Source: a virus. From it: a stretch of DNA of 40,383 nt. Position numbers and translations under genes: made by a program. The notes beneath the pieces were generated by a model, which was given only the letters and a program-made list of their open reading frames with translations, searched no databases and had not been told where the DNA came from. This document shows, piece by piece, positions 8,838 to 18,109 of this stretch. Location of the stretch: the IMG/VR virus record IMGVR_UViG_3300048836_000217, positions 1 to 40,383 of that record; one strand, written 5' to 3'. The first letter of the stretch is position 1, and each line of letters begins with the position of its first letter.

Positions 8838-11800
8838 TACACCTTACCTCCTTTGAAGTTAACACGGTTATTTCTGATGTTTGTTTTTGTCATTCCCTTA
8901 ACCATCCATTTTTTAACCCCACTTTCGTTGAAGTCTATTATAAATTGTGGCTTGTCGCCTATTGCGTTACGCATTGCCATTTCCATATCAAGAGCCGAAA
9001 GAGATTGACCTCCCGAAACACTAACAGGCTGTATTCCATTGACTCCTAACATTCCATTTAGTTCACGTTGGAAATCTGCCTCGCTTTTGTAAACGTCCGA
9101 ACCTTTTGGAAGATTAACCATAAGATTTTTACCTTGTGGTCTGTAAAACTTACCATCTGGAGTACCAACAATTTCTTGCCTTTTTTCGTTTATAATAGCA
9201 GTCCCTCCCTCAAAGTTTCTAACCCCTGTTTCAAATTGTGGTATCGGTTGTGATGCTATAATCGCTATTTGGGCAGCACCCAAAGCGGCTACTATACCCG
9301 CGGCAACAGCACCCGCAGGGAAACCAAGTTCCGCAAAAGTCTTGACAACAGCGGTAGCCGTGTTAATTACAGCCGATATGATTGCCGCTTCTTTTTCGTT
9401 TCTTGCCTGTTCTTCCCTTAATTTTGCTATTTGGTATGCGTATCTTGATTCGATTGCTTCACGGGCTGCGGCATTATCCCCTGCCATTGATAGTTCGTAT
9501 TCCTTTTGTTTTTCTAAATCGCTAATTTCGCGGTCAATACGTCTATTTTGTGCGGCTGCCTGTGCCATTATTAGTTCGGTGAACAAAGCCCCGAATTGTT
9601 CGGCTGCTTCTCCCGCATCAGCAAAACCAAATCTAATGGAGTCAAATAAATCTGAAATAGTGTCGCCAGATATTCCCAAAACAGCACCCAAATCAATAAA
9701 AGCACCTTTTATGGCTCTTGCCTCCGCTTCAATTTGTCTTGCATTCTTTTCCCTTTCTGCGGCTTGTTTTTGAAGTTTTTCGTTTTGTTTTTCTAATTCC
9801 TCTGTATTCGCTTTGGTATTTTTAAGTTCCTTTTTTGCATTATCCTTTAAGCGTTTATCAATAGTATCGTTTATGCGCTCTTTTTCTTTTTGAAGGTCGA
9901 GCCATTCTTTTAAAACAGAAATAACTTTTTCTGTTTCTTTTCGGTATTCCTTTGTTTCCTTTTTAACGCCCAATATCCTATCACGTTCTTCTTCAAGTTG
10001 CTTAATTTTCTTTTGCCTTAGTCTAATACCTTCAATATCGGTAGTGTTAAGACCTTGTATTTCTTCATTTAATGCGCTTATTTCTTCACCGATAACCGTT
10101 AACGTTCTACGTGTTTTTTCGCTTCCGCTATCGGTATAAAGGTATTCCGTCCAATTCTTATTAGCATCGGTAGCTTTTGTCATTTCCTCCGTTAAAGCGG
10201 TAACAGCTGTCTTTAACCTGCCAACGACTGAATACTGCTCCCGAAGCGCATCAATATTGGCTTCCGCTGCCTGTGTATCTTGTCTTAATGCTTCCGCCCT
10301 GTCCCTAAATGGGTGGTGTATCTTGCTCAAAAATGGCGCAGCCGCCTTTATTGTCCTAAATAGGGAGTCTGTTGTTATAACAAACTTTTCCCCTATTGTC
10401 CTGTTGTTATCCATTGCATCACCAAGCCCATCAATAGCCTTGGTGATATTTTCAAGATACCTTGCGCCAACACTTGAAAGCCAGCCAAAAAACTTGGAAA
10501 ATACGCCCTCGCCATCTTCAATAGTAAGTATAAGGTTATCCCAAGCAACACCAAACGTCTTTATTTGGTTTGTCATTTTTTTGTTGGCAGCCTCAAATTC
10601 AGCCGAAGCAGCACCCGCACTTTCGCCCACTTCGTCAAGCGAACCCCTTAATACATCAAAACCAGAAGTAGCTAAAGAAGCTATAACTCTTTGGTCACGT
10701 ATTCCCGTTATTCCTATTAATTCAAGTTGCTCGTTAACGGATTGACCGCTTTCGGCTGTCCTGTTAAGACCCTCAACAAGCCTTGTAAATACACCCGCGG
10801 CATCTTCCCTAAACTGTGATTTTAATTGTTCGATACTTAATCCTGTCAGCCTTGCAATATCCTCAATCCCTTGACCCGTTCTAATGGCTTTTTCCATTTC
10901 GCCAAGGGTACGACCCAAAGTAGAACCCGTTAATTCGGCTTCAATACCCAATGCTTTGGTAGCTGTGGCATAAGCTAAAACCTGTTGTCTGCCAAATTTA
11001 TATTGACCCGTGTTTTGGGCTATTGCCGTGGCATTTCCTAATATTTCATTTTCGGTTGCGGCAAAGTTGTTTCCTAAGTTTACTATTTCGTCTGCAAAGT
11101 CGGCAACGTTCTGAACACCTCCATCCGTTAAGGTTAACAACCTCGCTACATTTGTAGCCCCTTCCTCCCCTCTGATATTGGATGCTGTTTCAAGTTTTGC
11201 GAGTGCTTCGGCAAAAGCAAGTAAATCCTTTGTGCCTTTTACGCCCAATTGACCCGCAACGGTTGCATATTCCAATAAAACAGGCGTTCCAACTGTTTTT
11301 AAATCACGTGAAAGCTCAATTATCTTGTCGCCAAAATCGGAAAGTTCTTCATCTGCCATTCCCGTGGTCTTTCCAACGTTCTTTAAACCGTTGTCAAAAT
11401 CCAAAACGGTTTGCTTATTTGAGCGTATAAGCATATACAACGCTCCTAAAGCAGTTATTACAAGCCCGATAGGCGAAAGCACAAAGGTAATAGCGGCACT
11501 TCCAAAAGTCTTTAATTGTGTTAATAGCCCTTTAAATCCACCTCCCGAAGTGAGTTCGTCCAAAGAAGTACCCATCATCATTAATTGGGAGTTTACACGC
11601 CCTAAAATAGGATGTAGGTTTTCGGTTGCTATTCCGTAGTTACCTACGTTTCTTTGATGTAGCCCTAAAGATTTATCAATGTCCTTAATTCCCTTGTCTA
11701 ATATATTGGTCTGCCTTGCAAGTTTACGGCTCTCCGCTTCAAGCCTTTTATATTCGGCAGTTGTCTTTTTGCCCTCACGTTCAAGTCTGAACATTGCGGC

Positions 11801-12220
11801 TGCCACATCCTTTGCCTCATTCCTTACATTACCTAAAGCCTTGTTGAGTTTTACGTATTCCCTATTTTCCTGCTTTAGCTTTTCCGCTGCCCTTGCTTTT
11901 GCTTTTTGCTCACGTTCTAATTGCTTTTCGTATTTATCAAAAGCCTGCTCACGTTGCTTTGCAAGTCTTAATTCTGCTAATCGGGCGTTCTGTATCTGTT
12001 TTTCGGTCTTTGCCAACTTAGTGGAGGAAGCGTTTATTTCATCTTGCTTTTTACGGATGGTTTCCAAAGATTTTGAATAATCGGAAGGCAATTTACCATA
12101 CTCTTTATTCAATATCGCAAGTTTCTGCGCGCTCGATGAAAGGGCTTTTTCGTGTTCGTAAAAGGCAGCCGTCAATTTATCAACCAGCCCCTGTGCGTTA
12201 ATAAAATTATCTTGTGCCAT
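8837..12220 (-). CDS. Tail tape measure protein (TP901-like)
   Basis: 1127 residues, the longest gene. Residues 10-190 are charged coiled coil. A hydrophobic stretch (about 240-265, FVLSPIGLVITALGALYMLI) precedes a TP901-type core at about 270-560 (for example VLLEYATVAGQLGVKGTKDL). A further long coiled coil and a second hydrophobic stretch (about 960-1010) follow. It sets tail length and is threaded through the tail tube; at the usual 0.15 nm per residue the tail would be about 170 nm (inference). It overlaps the chaperone-like gene upstream by 14 nt. Confidence 0.93.
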   Translation of the reverse strand: MAQDNFINAQGLVDKLTAAFYEHEKALSSSAQKLAILNKEYGKLPSDYSKSLETIRKKQDEINASSTKLAKTEKQIQNARLAELRLAKQREQAFDKYEKQLEREQKAKARAAEKLKQENREYVKLNKALGNVRNEAKDVAAAMFRLEREGKKTTAEYKRLEAESRKLARQTNILDKGIKDIDKSLGLHQRNVGNYGIATENLHPILGRVNSQLMMMGTSLDELTSGGGFKGLLTQLKTFGSAAITFVLSPIGLVITALGALYMLIRSNKQTVLDFDNGLKNVGKTTGMADEELSDFGDKIIELSRDLKTVGTPVLLEYATVAGQLGVKGTKDLLAFAEALAKLETASNIRGEEGATNVARLLTLTDGGVQNVADFADEIVNLGNNFAATENEILGNATAIAQNTGQYKFGRQQVLAYATATKALGIEAELTGSTLGRTLGEMEKAIRTGQGIEDIARLTGLSIEQLKSQFREDAAGVFTRLVEGLNRTAESGQSVNEQLELIGITGIRDQRVIASLATSGFDVLRGSLDEVGESAGAASAEFEAANKKMTNQIKTFGVAWDNLILTIEDGEGVFSKFFGWLSSVGARYLENITKAIDGLGDAMDNNRTIGEKFVITTDSLFRTIKAAAPFLSKIHHPFRDRAEALRQDTQAAEANIDALREQYSVVGRLKTAVTALTEEMTKATDANKNWTEYLYTDSGSEKTRRTLTVIGEEISALNEEIQGLNTTDIEGIRLRQKKIKQLEEERDRILGVKKETKEYRKETEKVISVLKEWLDLQKEKERINDTIDKRLKDNAKKELKNTKANTEELEKQNEKLQKQAAEREKNARQIEAEARAIKGAFIDLGAVLGISGDTISDLFDSIRFGFADAGEAAEQFGALFTELIMAQAAAQNRRIDREISDLEKQKEYELSMAGDNAAAREAIESRYAYQIAKLREEQARNEKEAAIISAVINTATAVVKTFAELGFPAGAVAAGIVAALGAAQIAIIASQPIPQFETGVRNFEGGTAIINEKRQEIVGTPDGKFYRPQGKNLMVNLPKGSDVYKSEADFQRELNGMLGVNGIQPVSVSGGQSLSALDMEMAMRNAIGDKPQFIIDFNESGVKKWMVKGMTKTNIRNNRVNFKGGKV

Positions 12221-12839
12221 TTTTCTTTTGAGATTTTGATTTCTTTATTGCCATTTGTTCGTACGCGAGCCATTCAGTTACCGTCATAACCGCAGCGTTA
12301 AGTTGCATATTAAGAGCGTTGCTAACGACAGCAACCACTTCATAAACATTCTGAACCGCTTCGCCTGTCTTTTTATCCACCGATTCAGATAACCTATTGT
12401 ATTGCGATATAAACGCCCCTATCGCCCTATTAAGGAATTTAACCGTTCCTTTGTCCGGTATTGTCATTCCATCGTGAAGCATCTCCAAAGATTGCTTTGT
12501 GCTTTTTAATAGCTTTTGGTAATCTTCTTCTTTTATAAATTGTACGTTGTCAATCAATTTTTGTATAAGTTCCTGCCCGCTAACAAACATTTCGATCTTA
12601 GCGGCAAGCCTTAACTGTTCGTTTATTTCGTTTAGATATTTTTGGCTCTTGCCGTCCTTTTTAATTTCAAAGTAGTTATCGTACAAATCATTCCAAACGT
12701 CCTTTAAATAGGCTTTTTGTTCTTCTGTATAGACGGTATCACGCTTTCTTTCAAAATCCAAAAGGGTATGGTCGCCAGTCTTTAGGATTTCCCAAAAAAC
12801 AAGTATTCTTAAATCGTCTAATCTTTCTTGTACGTCCAT
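12207..12839 (-). CDS. Tail assembly chaperone-like protein
   Basis: 210 residues, largely alpha-helical and charged, with a Lys-rich end (KKSKSQKKNGTR). It lies just upstream of the tape measure, where siphoviruses keep the chaperone that coats it. It overlaps the small Cys-containing gene upstream by 22 nt; no slippery heptamer is visible there, so I treat it as a separate gene and not a frameshift product. The function is inferred from synteny. Confidence 0.6.
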   Translation of the reverse strand: MDVQERLDDLRILVFWEILKTGDHTLLDFERKRDTVYTEEQKAYLKDVWNDLYDNYFEIKKDGKSQKYLNEINEQLRLAAKIEMFVSGQELIQKLIDNVQFIKEEDYQKLLKSTKQSLEMLHDGMTIPDKGTVKFLNRAIGAFISQYNRLSESVDKKTGEAVQNVYEVVAVVSNALNMQLNAAVMTVTEWLAYEQMAIKKSKSQKKNGTR

Positions 12840-13057
12840 TCCTGTATGTGAAAATATTCCGCTCCTTTGCTAAAGTTAGCTTTTATCGTTGGGAATAAAG
12901 CCTTAAAACCTTTTTTTCTTACCACTTGGAAAGGCTCTTTTTCGCCCATCCTGTAAACATATCTTTCAATTCCGCGCGTATCAAAGTCCTCTTTGTACAT
13001 ACGCATCAATTCCTTTTGGCTACCGTCGAAAAGTCGCCCACAAGTTATGCAGCCCAT
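12818..13057 (-). CDS. Small protein with an N-terminal CxxC, upstream of the tape-measure genes
   Basis: 79 residues. It starts MGCITCGRLFDGSQKELMRMY; the CITC pair could bind metal but only one CxxC is present. The rest is basic and aromatic. It overlaps both neighbours (13 nt upstream, 22 nt downstream), so it is translationally coupled within the tail operon. No family is recognised. Confidence 0.65.
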   Translation of the reverse strand: MGCITCGRLFDGSQKELMRMYKEDFDTRGIERYVYRMGEKEPFQVVRKKGFKALFPTIKANFSKGAEYFHIQEWTYKKD

Positions 13058-13491
13058 AACCTATCCAATACCTTGTTAATTATTTGATTGCCTATCATTT
13101 CAAATAGCAATTCCTTTTTTTCTTCCGAAAGATTAAAGTTGTATTCACCGTACTTTTCGACTATTTTAGAATATTTGCTATCGGTAGAAATAATCTTGAA
13201 TATGTTTTTTTGTGTTGGTATCATTTCAATTTTATCCCCAAGACTTTCGGTCAGGGTCAAATCTACATCCCCGCCCGCCTTTGGATTCATTCTTTGTTTG
13301 AACATTGCATAGTCTGGATTCCTATAAACCCCTATTATACTTCCATCGGGTCTTTCACCCAATAACCAACGCTCTTTTATCCATTTCCTAACTTCATCTT
13401 CATATTCCATAACCTCAAAGGAAACCATACCAGCCATATTTTTAATAGACTGTTTTAGCGTACTTTGATATTCTGTTAGGTATTCTATCAT
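13045..13491 (-). CDS. Neck or tail-completion type protein
   Basis: 148 residues, helical and charged. It includes WLLGERPDGSIIGVYRNPDYA, recalling proteins in which a short loop is followed by a conserved tail-completion fold, but I cannot name the family firmly. It comes just after the major tail protein and a strong terminator, so it needs read-through or its own promoter. Confidence 0.6.
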   Translation of the reverse strand: MIEYLTEYQSTLKQSIKNMAGMVSFEVMEYEDEVRKWIKERWLLGERPDGSIIGVYRNPDYAMFKQRMNPKAGGDVDLTLTESLGDKIEMIPTQKNIFKIISTDSKYSKIVEKYGEYNFNLSEEKKELLFEMIGNQIINKVLDRLWAA

Positions 13492-13494
13492 TTT

Positions 13495-13522
13495 AAAAAA
13501 AGGGCGGGTATTACTCCGCCCC
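13495..13522 (-). terminator. Intrinsic terminator after the major tail protein
   Basis: On the minus strand GGGGCGG, a 7-nt loop, CCGCCC and seven T: a textbook rho-independent terminator. It lies about 28 nt after the stop of the major tail protein gene and just before the start of the next gene. Its job is probably to make transcript level fall after the highly expressed capsid and tail-tube genes. Confidence 0.85.
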
Positions 13523-13549
13523 TCTTACACCAAATTAAACACTCAATTT

Positions 13550-14488
13550 TTATGATTCCTCTGCGGTAACGGTTGCAGGGGCAGCAACGCCACCCTTATA
13601 CATAGTTCCCGCAACATCTTCCACAACGTCATACGTTCCATCGGTTAGGAAAGGCGCAACGGTAGTGCCTACCACCAACGGCCCAGAAAGGGTAAAAACG
13701 TAATTGTTTGTTGAAGTGTTGAACGCAACCGAAGTAATGGTAACGGCAGAAGTGCCGCCCAAATCCCATAGCGCTTCGTCATCAAGTCCAAATACGGGGT
13801 CATCGGTATTACAAGAAGAAACAACCCTAACAGTTAATGTGGCAACATCTTCCGCAGCACCAACGATGCTAACATTGGTATCTACTACTCCGTTAACTTT
13901 AGAGAAGTTAGCCCCCAATGATTCCCAAGTAAAGAACTCGTGATATTGGTTAAATTCTACGGCATCAAGTAATTGTACCATTGCGCTCGATTGCTGCGGG
14001 TCAGTTCCCGAAAGAAGTTTAAACGTTTCCACGCTAAACATTCCCATATCGAAACCGCCTACCTTTCCATCAAGTTTATTTGCCAAAAGCAATCCCTTGT
14101 CAAATAGGATTCCCAAATCCCAACGCCCACTACCATCTTTATTGTAAAGAGATTTGTGGAAGCAACCGCCCTTGTCAAATGAAAAAGTAAACTGTGGCTT
14201 ACCTTTTCTAATGTCCGACATAACACCAGTATTGGATGTCGAGCGGTCATTTTCTGGGGTGCTTTGCTCAAAGTTGTATATTCCCAAATAAGGAAACAAG
14301 GTAAGTGCCTTAATCCTGTTTTTCCAATCCTGCAAAGAGGTGGTTAATTCGCTGTCAAGTAGTATTTTACTACCTTTAGCGAAAAGTGCTATCCCTATAA
14401 CATCGCCGTAAGAGCCGAGGTCGCAGGTTCGAGTACCGCTACCCTTTAGGTCGGTGGTACAGTTTCCGTAACTATTTAATACGTACAT
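13550..14488 (-). CDS. Major tail (tube) protein
   Basis: 312 residues starting MYVLNSYGNCTTDLKGSG. Residues 1-210 look like a compact tail-tube fold. Residues about 215-310 are Val/Thr-rich beta and resemble an added Ig-like or decoration domain (DVATLTVRVVSS, AVTITSVAFNTSTNNYVFTL). Evidence is position (between neck genes and the tape measure), size and the terminator directly after it. No direct family motif was seen. Confidence 0.75.
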   Translation of the reverse strand: MYVLNSYGNCTTDLKGSGTRTCDLGSYGDVIGIALFAKGSKILLDSELTTSLQDWKNRIKALTLFPYLGIYNFEQSTPENDRSTSNTGVMSDIRKGKPQFTFSFDKGGCFHKSLYNKDGSGRWDLGILFDKGLLLANKLDGKVGGFDMGMFSVETFKLLSGTDPQQSSAMVQLLDAVEFNQYHEFFTWESLGANFSKVNGVVDTNVSIVGAAEDVATLTVRVVSSCNTDDPVFGLDDEALWDLGGTSAVTITSVAFNTSTNNYVFTLSGPLVVGTTVAPFLTDGTYDVVEDVAGTMYKGGVAAPATVTAEES

Positions 14489-14500
14489 TTTTATATTTTT

Positions 14501-15016
14501 TTAAATTAAACATTCTGCCTTAATCCTTAAATCAAATCTTATTACACGTGCATCCACTATGTCTGTTGATATTCCCCTGTCTGAACTTGGGGCTTCCAAA
14601 TCTCCATTCGGTGATACACCGTAATTAGGCTCGTCCTTAAAAGAAAATCCAAATCTCGGAATTGTAACAAATACATTGGTTTCCAAACGCTCTTGGAAAG
14701 CCTTTGCAACGGGATTGATTATTCCTACATAGCTGTTGGATTGTCGCCAAGTGTTCAACGGGTCGCCTTTGGTGTGCTGCATTATCACAACCTTTGCATC
14801 AACGACATACCAGTCATTTTCTTTGGTATAATCGTTAAGTACGTACCAAATAAGCGGGTATTTCCCTAAATTGCCCCTTGTCTTTATCCATAACAATAGT
14901 TCCTTTTGGTCTCCGAAATGATAGTATGTCGGGTGGTCTGCTATGGGCTGTCCCATATTGACCACGTCAACCGTCATCCCCTCGACTATTTTACCTATTG
15001 CCGTTGCTATAATCAT
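14501..15016 (-). CDS. Neck / tail terminator-like protein
   Basis: 171 residues. Gene order (connector, this gene, major tail protein) is where head-tail joining or tail-terminator proteins lie in HK97-like phages. The body has NVFVTIPRFGFSF and a late DARVIRFDLRIKAECLI typical of a beta-rich closure protein, but I do not recognise a named family. It overlaps the connector gene by 4 nt. Confidence 0.6.
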   Translation of the reverse strand: MIIATAIGKIVEGMTVDVVNMGQPIADHPTYYHFGDQKELLLWIKTRGNLGKYPLIWYVLNDYTKENDWYVVDAKVVIMQHTKGDPLNTWRQSNSYVGIINPVAKAFQERLETNVFVTIPRFGFSFKDEPNYGVSPNGDLEAPSSDRGISTDIVDARVIRFDLRIKAECLI

Positions 15017-15648
15017 AATCCGTAACGGTTTGCCATTGGATAGGTCTGTCTTGATACGTTTTCGTAAACGTCCGAATGGTCGGAAAGAAACCTCAATAGA
15101 CTTCTTTCGCCCGTGTCAACCTGTGTACCGTTATTAAGAAAATCGACATACGTCAATCCATCCCGATATTGTACTTTCGGTAAACGTCCGTCCGAAAACC
15201 CTTGATAGCCTTCCAAAAATGTATTCCAAGCCTTTACAAGCCTTGGCACGTTGCTTACAATCTGGGTGTTTTTACCTTGTTGCTTTGCAACTCCTATTCC
15301 CGTGTAACTTGTGGTGTCCTCTGACATATAGAAGTAAAAAACGTAATTTGCCAATAGGGATTTCTTAACGCCCCCCATTGTGTATAAAAGTCCGTTCCAT
15401 TTCTTGCCGTCATAGGTCTTGCCGTTCACAAGGTCTTTCCATTTTTGGTCCGCATCATTTTTCAAGACACCATTATCTATTTGGCTGTCCAAATCCGTAA
15501 ACTCTGTTATTCCCAACGCACCTATCAAAACGGCACGTACTTTTTCATCAATAAGACTATCGAGAATAGCCGAGGCTTCCGATTGCATTTCGTTGATGTT
15601 CGGGATGCTTAAATCCCTTGTGAAGTACGTGCTGTCTATTAGGTACAT
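15013..15648 (-). CDS. Head-tail connector / adaptor protein
   Basis: 211 residues, mainly helical, starting MYLIDSTYFTRDLSIPNI. It follows the capsid genes in the place of gp6-like adaptors and has a helix-rich pattern of that kind (ASAILDSLIDEKVRAVLIGAL). In Bacteroidota phages such proteins join the portal ring to the neck. The assignment comes from order and secondary-structure character. Confidence 0.65.
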   Translation of the reverse strand: MYLIDSTYFTRDLSIPNINEMQSEASAILDSLIDEKVRAVLIGALGITEFTDLDSQIDNGVLKNDADQKWKDLVNGKTYDGKKWNGLLYTMGGVKKSLLANYVFYFYMSEDTTSYTGIGVAKQQGKNTQIVSNVPRLVKAWNTFLEGYQGFSDGRLPKVQYRDGLTYVDFLNNGTQVDTGERSLLRFLSDHSDVYENVSRQTYPMANRYGL

Positions 15649-15660
15649 AATCTGTTACTT

Positions 15661-15891
15661 TTAAATGTCAACGGTGGTACGGTCTGCGCTTTTCAGCTTT
15701 TCAATATCCACGTTTGATTTCTTTGCTTTTTTTGCCTTGATTAACTTTTCAGCCTGTATGCGATGTAACGCTACAACCTTTCCATTTCCAAACTTTCCAA
15801 GCAATTCAACCGCTACGTGGTCATTTGCATCCATTCCGACCTTTTCGCCTTTGACTTCCTCGTTCTTTTTCTTTTTGACTTTGACTGCCAT
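15661..15891 (-). CDS. Small basic capsid-operon protein
   Basis: 76 residues, about one quarter Lys, starting MAVKVKKKKNEEVKGEKVG. It lies between the major capsid and connector genes. The central part (HVAVELLGKFGNGKVVALHRIQ) is hydrophobic enough to fold. It may be a head-associated or decoration protein. No family recognised. Confidence 0.65.
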   Translation of the reverse strand: MAVKVKKKKNEEVKGEKVGMDANDHVAVELLGKFGNGKVVALHRIQAEKLIKAKKAKKSNVDIEKLKSADRTTVDI

Positions 15892-15919
15892 AATATTTGA
15901 TTTAAAAATTAATACTTAT

Positions 15920-17185
15920 TTACGATGCGACAGGAACTTCAAGGGCTGTTTTAACCGCATCCAAGTCCACTTCTACCCATCCTGTCAAATCACGTTCCGC
16001 AATTCTAAGGATTGAGAATACCTCGCCAATGGCTGTGTATTCGTTTTCGATTAACTGGTCTGCATATTGTCCAGTTCTCATAATGAAGTCCGAGTGGATT
16101 TCACGGTAAAGATTGGATTGTCCTACAAGCGCAGTTCCAACTTCAATAAAATTGGATTGGTACAAACGCATCCCGTTTATAGTTCCAGCAGTTGTGTTGA
16201 TGTAAGGGCTAACCTTTAAATCCCCGTCCGCATTCTGAACAAACAAAGTAGCCACCAAGTCCGCAGGGTTCATAATAACCGTATCGGGCGTGTAGTTCAA
16301 TGCCTGTAACTGGCTCTGAACGGCTACAACAGCAAGTCCGTTATCAGGTGCTATCAAAGTACCGTCCAAAGTAGAAGATACATAAGAAGTAGCGTTTGTG
16401 ATAATCTGCGCCAAGATACCTTCTTGCCATTCACGGATAACATCCGCTTCAAACATCATTACGATTTCTCTGAACAATGCCTCAAAGTCCATTTCAAACT
16501 CCTCTGTCCATTCGATACGACCAGCGTATTTTTTACGGCTTGTAGTGGTTCTTACGAACTTGTATTGAAGCAAAGGCTTAACAGCACCTTCGGCAACTAC
16601 CGCAACAGCACCCTCGGTAGCGGCTTGCTCCTTACGGATAATCTGCGCAGGAACTTTGCTTTCCTGCCTGTTAGGGATTACGTTGAGAATAAAATTCTCT
16701 GGGTAACGAATCTTTGCGATGTCATTTTCAACAAGGAAGTTATCTGTTGCAGGAAAGTCAAGACCTTCTGCGTTTGTAACCGTTCCGTTGTTTGTCATAT
16801 GCATTGCTGCTACCTTGAAAGTAATCTCAAACGGCTGTTTGTTCTTTATAGCCGAAACGATTTCGGTATGCTTCTCCTTAACCATTCTTTTCAATTGGTA
16901 TTTTTCAACCTCTGAAAGTTTGGAAAGTTTGGTAACGGAAAGTTTCTCCACTTGCTCTGCAACGTTTTTTAGTTGCGTCATTAAGTTGATAACGTTTCCT
17001 TTATCGTCTTTTTCGGCGGTTCCTACCACTTCGGTAAGTGCCGTTTGGATAGACTTTTGGAAGGCTTCGTCTTGCGCTTCCATAGTCTTGTTGATTGAAG
17101 CGGAAAGCTCATTAAGCACTTTCTCCTGTCCTTCCTCAACCTCGATACCCTTGTCTTTAAGGGATTTTAAAATGTTGATTTCCAT
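15920..17185 (-). CDS. Major capsid protein, HK97 fold
   Basis: 421 residues. The N-terminal 110 residues are helical and charged, like the delta (scaffold) domain that the protease removes in HK97-type phages. The rest has the usual pattern: a late P-domain-like helix (WTEEFEMDFEALFREIVMMFEADVIREW), an A-domain section with IMNPADLVATLF, and a final IGEVFSILRIAERDLTGWVEVDL. It lies directly after the protease and portal genes. Confidence 0.92.
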   Translation of the reverse strand: MEINILKSLKDKGIEVEEGQEKVLNELSASINKTMEAQDEAFQKSIQTALTEVVGTAEKDDKGNVINLMTQLKNVAEQVEKLSVTKLSKLSEVEKYQLKRMVKEKHTEIVSAIKNKQPFEITFKVAAMHMTNNGTVTNAEGLDFPATDNFLVENDIAKIRYPENFILNVIPNRQESKVPAQIIRKEQAATEGAVAVVAEGAVKPLLQYKFVRTTTSRKKYAGRIEWTEEFEMDFEALFREIVMMFEADVIREWQEGILAQIITNATSYVSSTLDGTLIAPDNGLAVVAVQSQLQALNYTPDTVIMNPADLVATLFVQNADGDLKVSPYINTTAGTINGMRLYQSNFIEVGTALVGQSNLYREIHSDFIMRTGQYADQLIENEYTAIGEVFSILRIAERDLTGWVEVDLDAVKTALEVPVAS

Positions 17186-17187
17186 TT

Positions 17188-17994
17188 CTAATTTTTTAGA
17201 TTAATAAATTTTACTTTGTTCGTTTGAGTGCCTCGTGGCGGCTCGGTTTTAGAAGTGTCGGAGACGGCTTCTGTTGATATAGTGGGGGTCGCCCAATTTG
17301 AACCGATCGGAACGGCTGACCCTTCTATTATTTTTGCCTCGGTTACAGCCCAGAAATATCCTTTTTCTTCGGCTTCTTCCCTGTTTGCTACGCGGTCAAT
17401 ATATTTATCCCATACAGCTTTTTCTTCTTTGTCGTGTTCTACATCGCTATTTAGAGCAAGTTCCATTGATACGTATCGCATACCTACGCTGTGGTTCTTT
17501 ACGAAACCTTTGGCGTATTGGTCGAACATAAAAGCGTTGCGGTTCTTTTGTATCGTAGTTTCAAAAACCAACGCTTCCGTTGAGCCTTTTAAACCTACCT
17601 TTAACGCATCGAAAGTAGTCTTTTCAACACTTGCCTTAACATCATCTGAAATGATATTAGTGAACTTCATTTGGTGTTCCTGAATAAGATAAAGGTTTTT
17701 CTTTTCCTTTACTGACTTATTCCAAATACCGTCAATATGTACGTCAGAATGGCTATCAATTAAGTTAGTGGTGTTTATTACTACTTTTACTTTGATATTA
17801 TCCACTTCATCAGGGTTTATAGCCTTAATGGTTTCGCCCCTTACAATCACCTGTGGACTGAAATAAATGGCATCGGTAAACTTTGTCTGCATTTTCTTTG
17901 CGGCTATAAGAGCCTGTTTGTTCTCTTTGATTGCCGTAAACATTTCATTCTTGTCGGCAAAGGCTTTATCTGGAAACTCCTTAATCGTTATCAT
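17188..17994 (-). CDS. Prohead serine protease (HK97-type)
   Basis: 268 residues. It shows the herpes/HK97 protease order: INTTNLIDSHSDVHIDGIW, then FVKNHSVGMRYVS with the probable catalytic His, then EAKIIEGSAVPIGSNWATP carrying the probable catalytic Ser. It processes the capsid scaffold domain during maturation. It lies between the portal and major capsid genes, 2 nt from the latter. The Lys/Thr/Pro tail after about residue 235 may be the self-cleaved linker. Confidence 0.88.
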   Translation of the reverse strand: MITIKEFPDKAFADKNEMFTAIKENKQALIAAKKMQTKFTDAIYFSPQVIVRGETIKAINPDEVDNIKVKVVINTTNLIDSHSDVHIDGIWNKSVKEKKNLYLIQEHQMKFTNIISDDVKASVEKTTFDALKVGLKGSTEALVFETTIQKNRNAFMFDQYAKGFVKNHSVGMRYVSMELALNSDVEHDKEEKAVWDKYIDRVANREEAEEKGYFWAVTEAKIIEGSAVPIGSNWATPTISTEAVSDTSKTEPPRGTQTNKVKFINLKN

Positions 17995-18109
17995 AACGTT
18001 TCTTTTTTAATAAAATATCTATTTTCATTTGGATATTGTGCCTTACCGCATCTGTCTTTGCGTTGGCTTTCATTTCCTTTAGTTTTTCTATTGTCCTATC
18101 TACCTTCAT
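17981..18109 (-). CDS. Small coupled protein between portal and protease
   Basis: 42 residues (MKVDRTIEKLKEMKANAK..., ending KKKRYDND), highly charged and helical. Its ATG overlaps the portal stop as ATGA, and its end runs 14 nt into the protease gene, a tight coupling that supports real translation. Perhaps a small assembly factor; no family recognised. Confidence 0.6.
   Translation of the reverse strand: MKVDRTIEKLKEMKANAKTDAVRHNIQMKIDILLKKKRYDND

Noticed and set aside
12818-12839. Programmed -1 frameshift joining two chaperone genes
   Set aside because: The overlap has no slippery heptamer, and the downstream gene has its own ATG.
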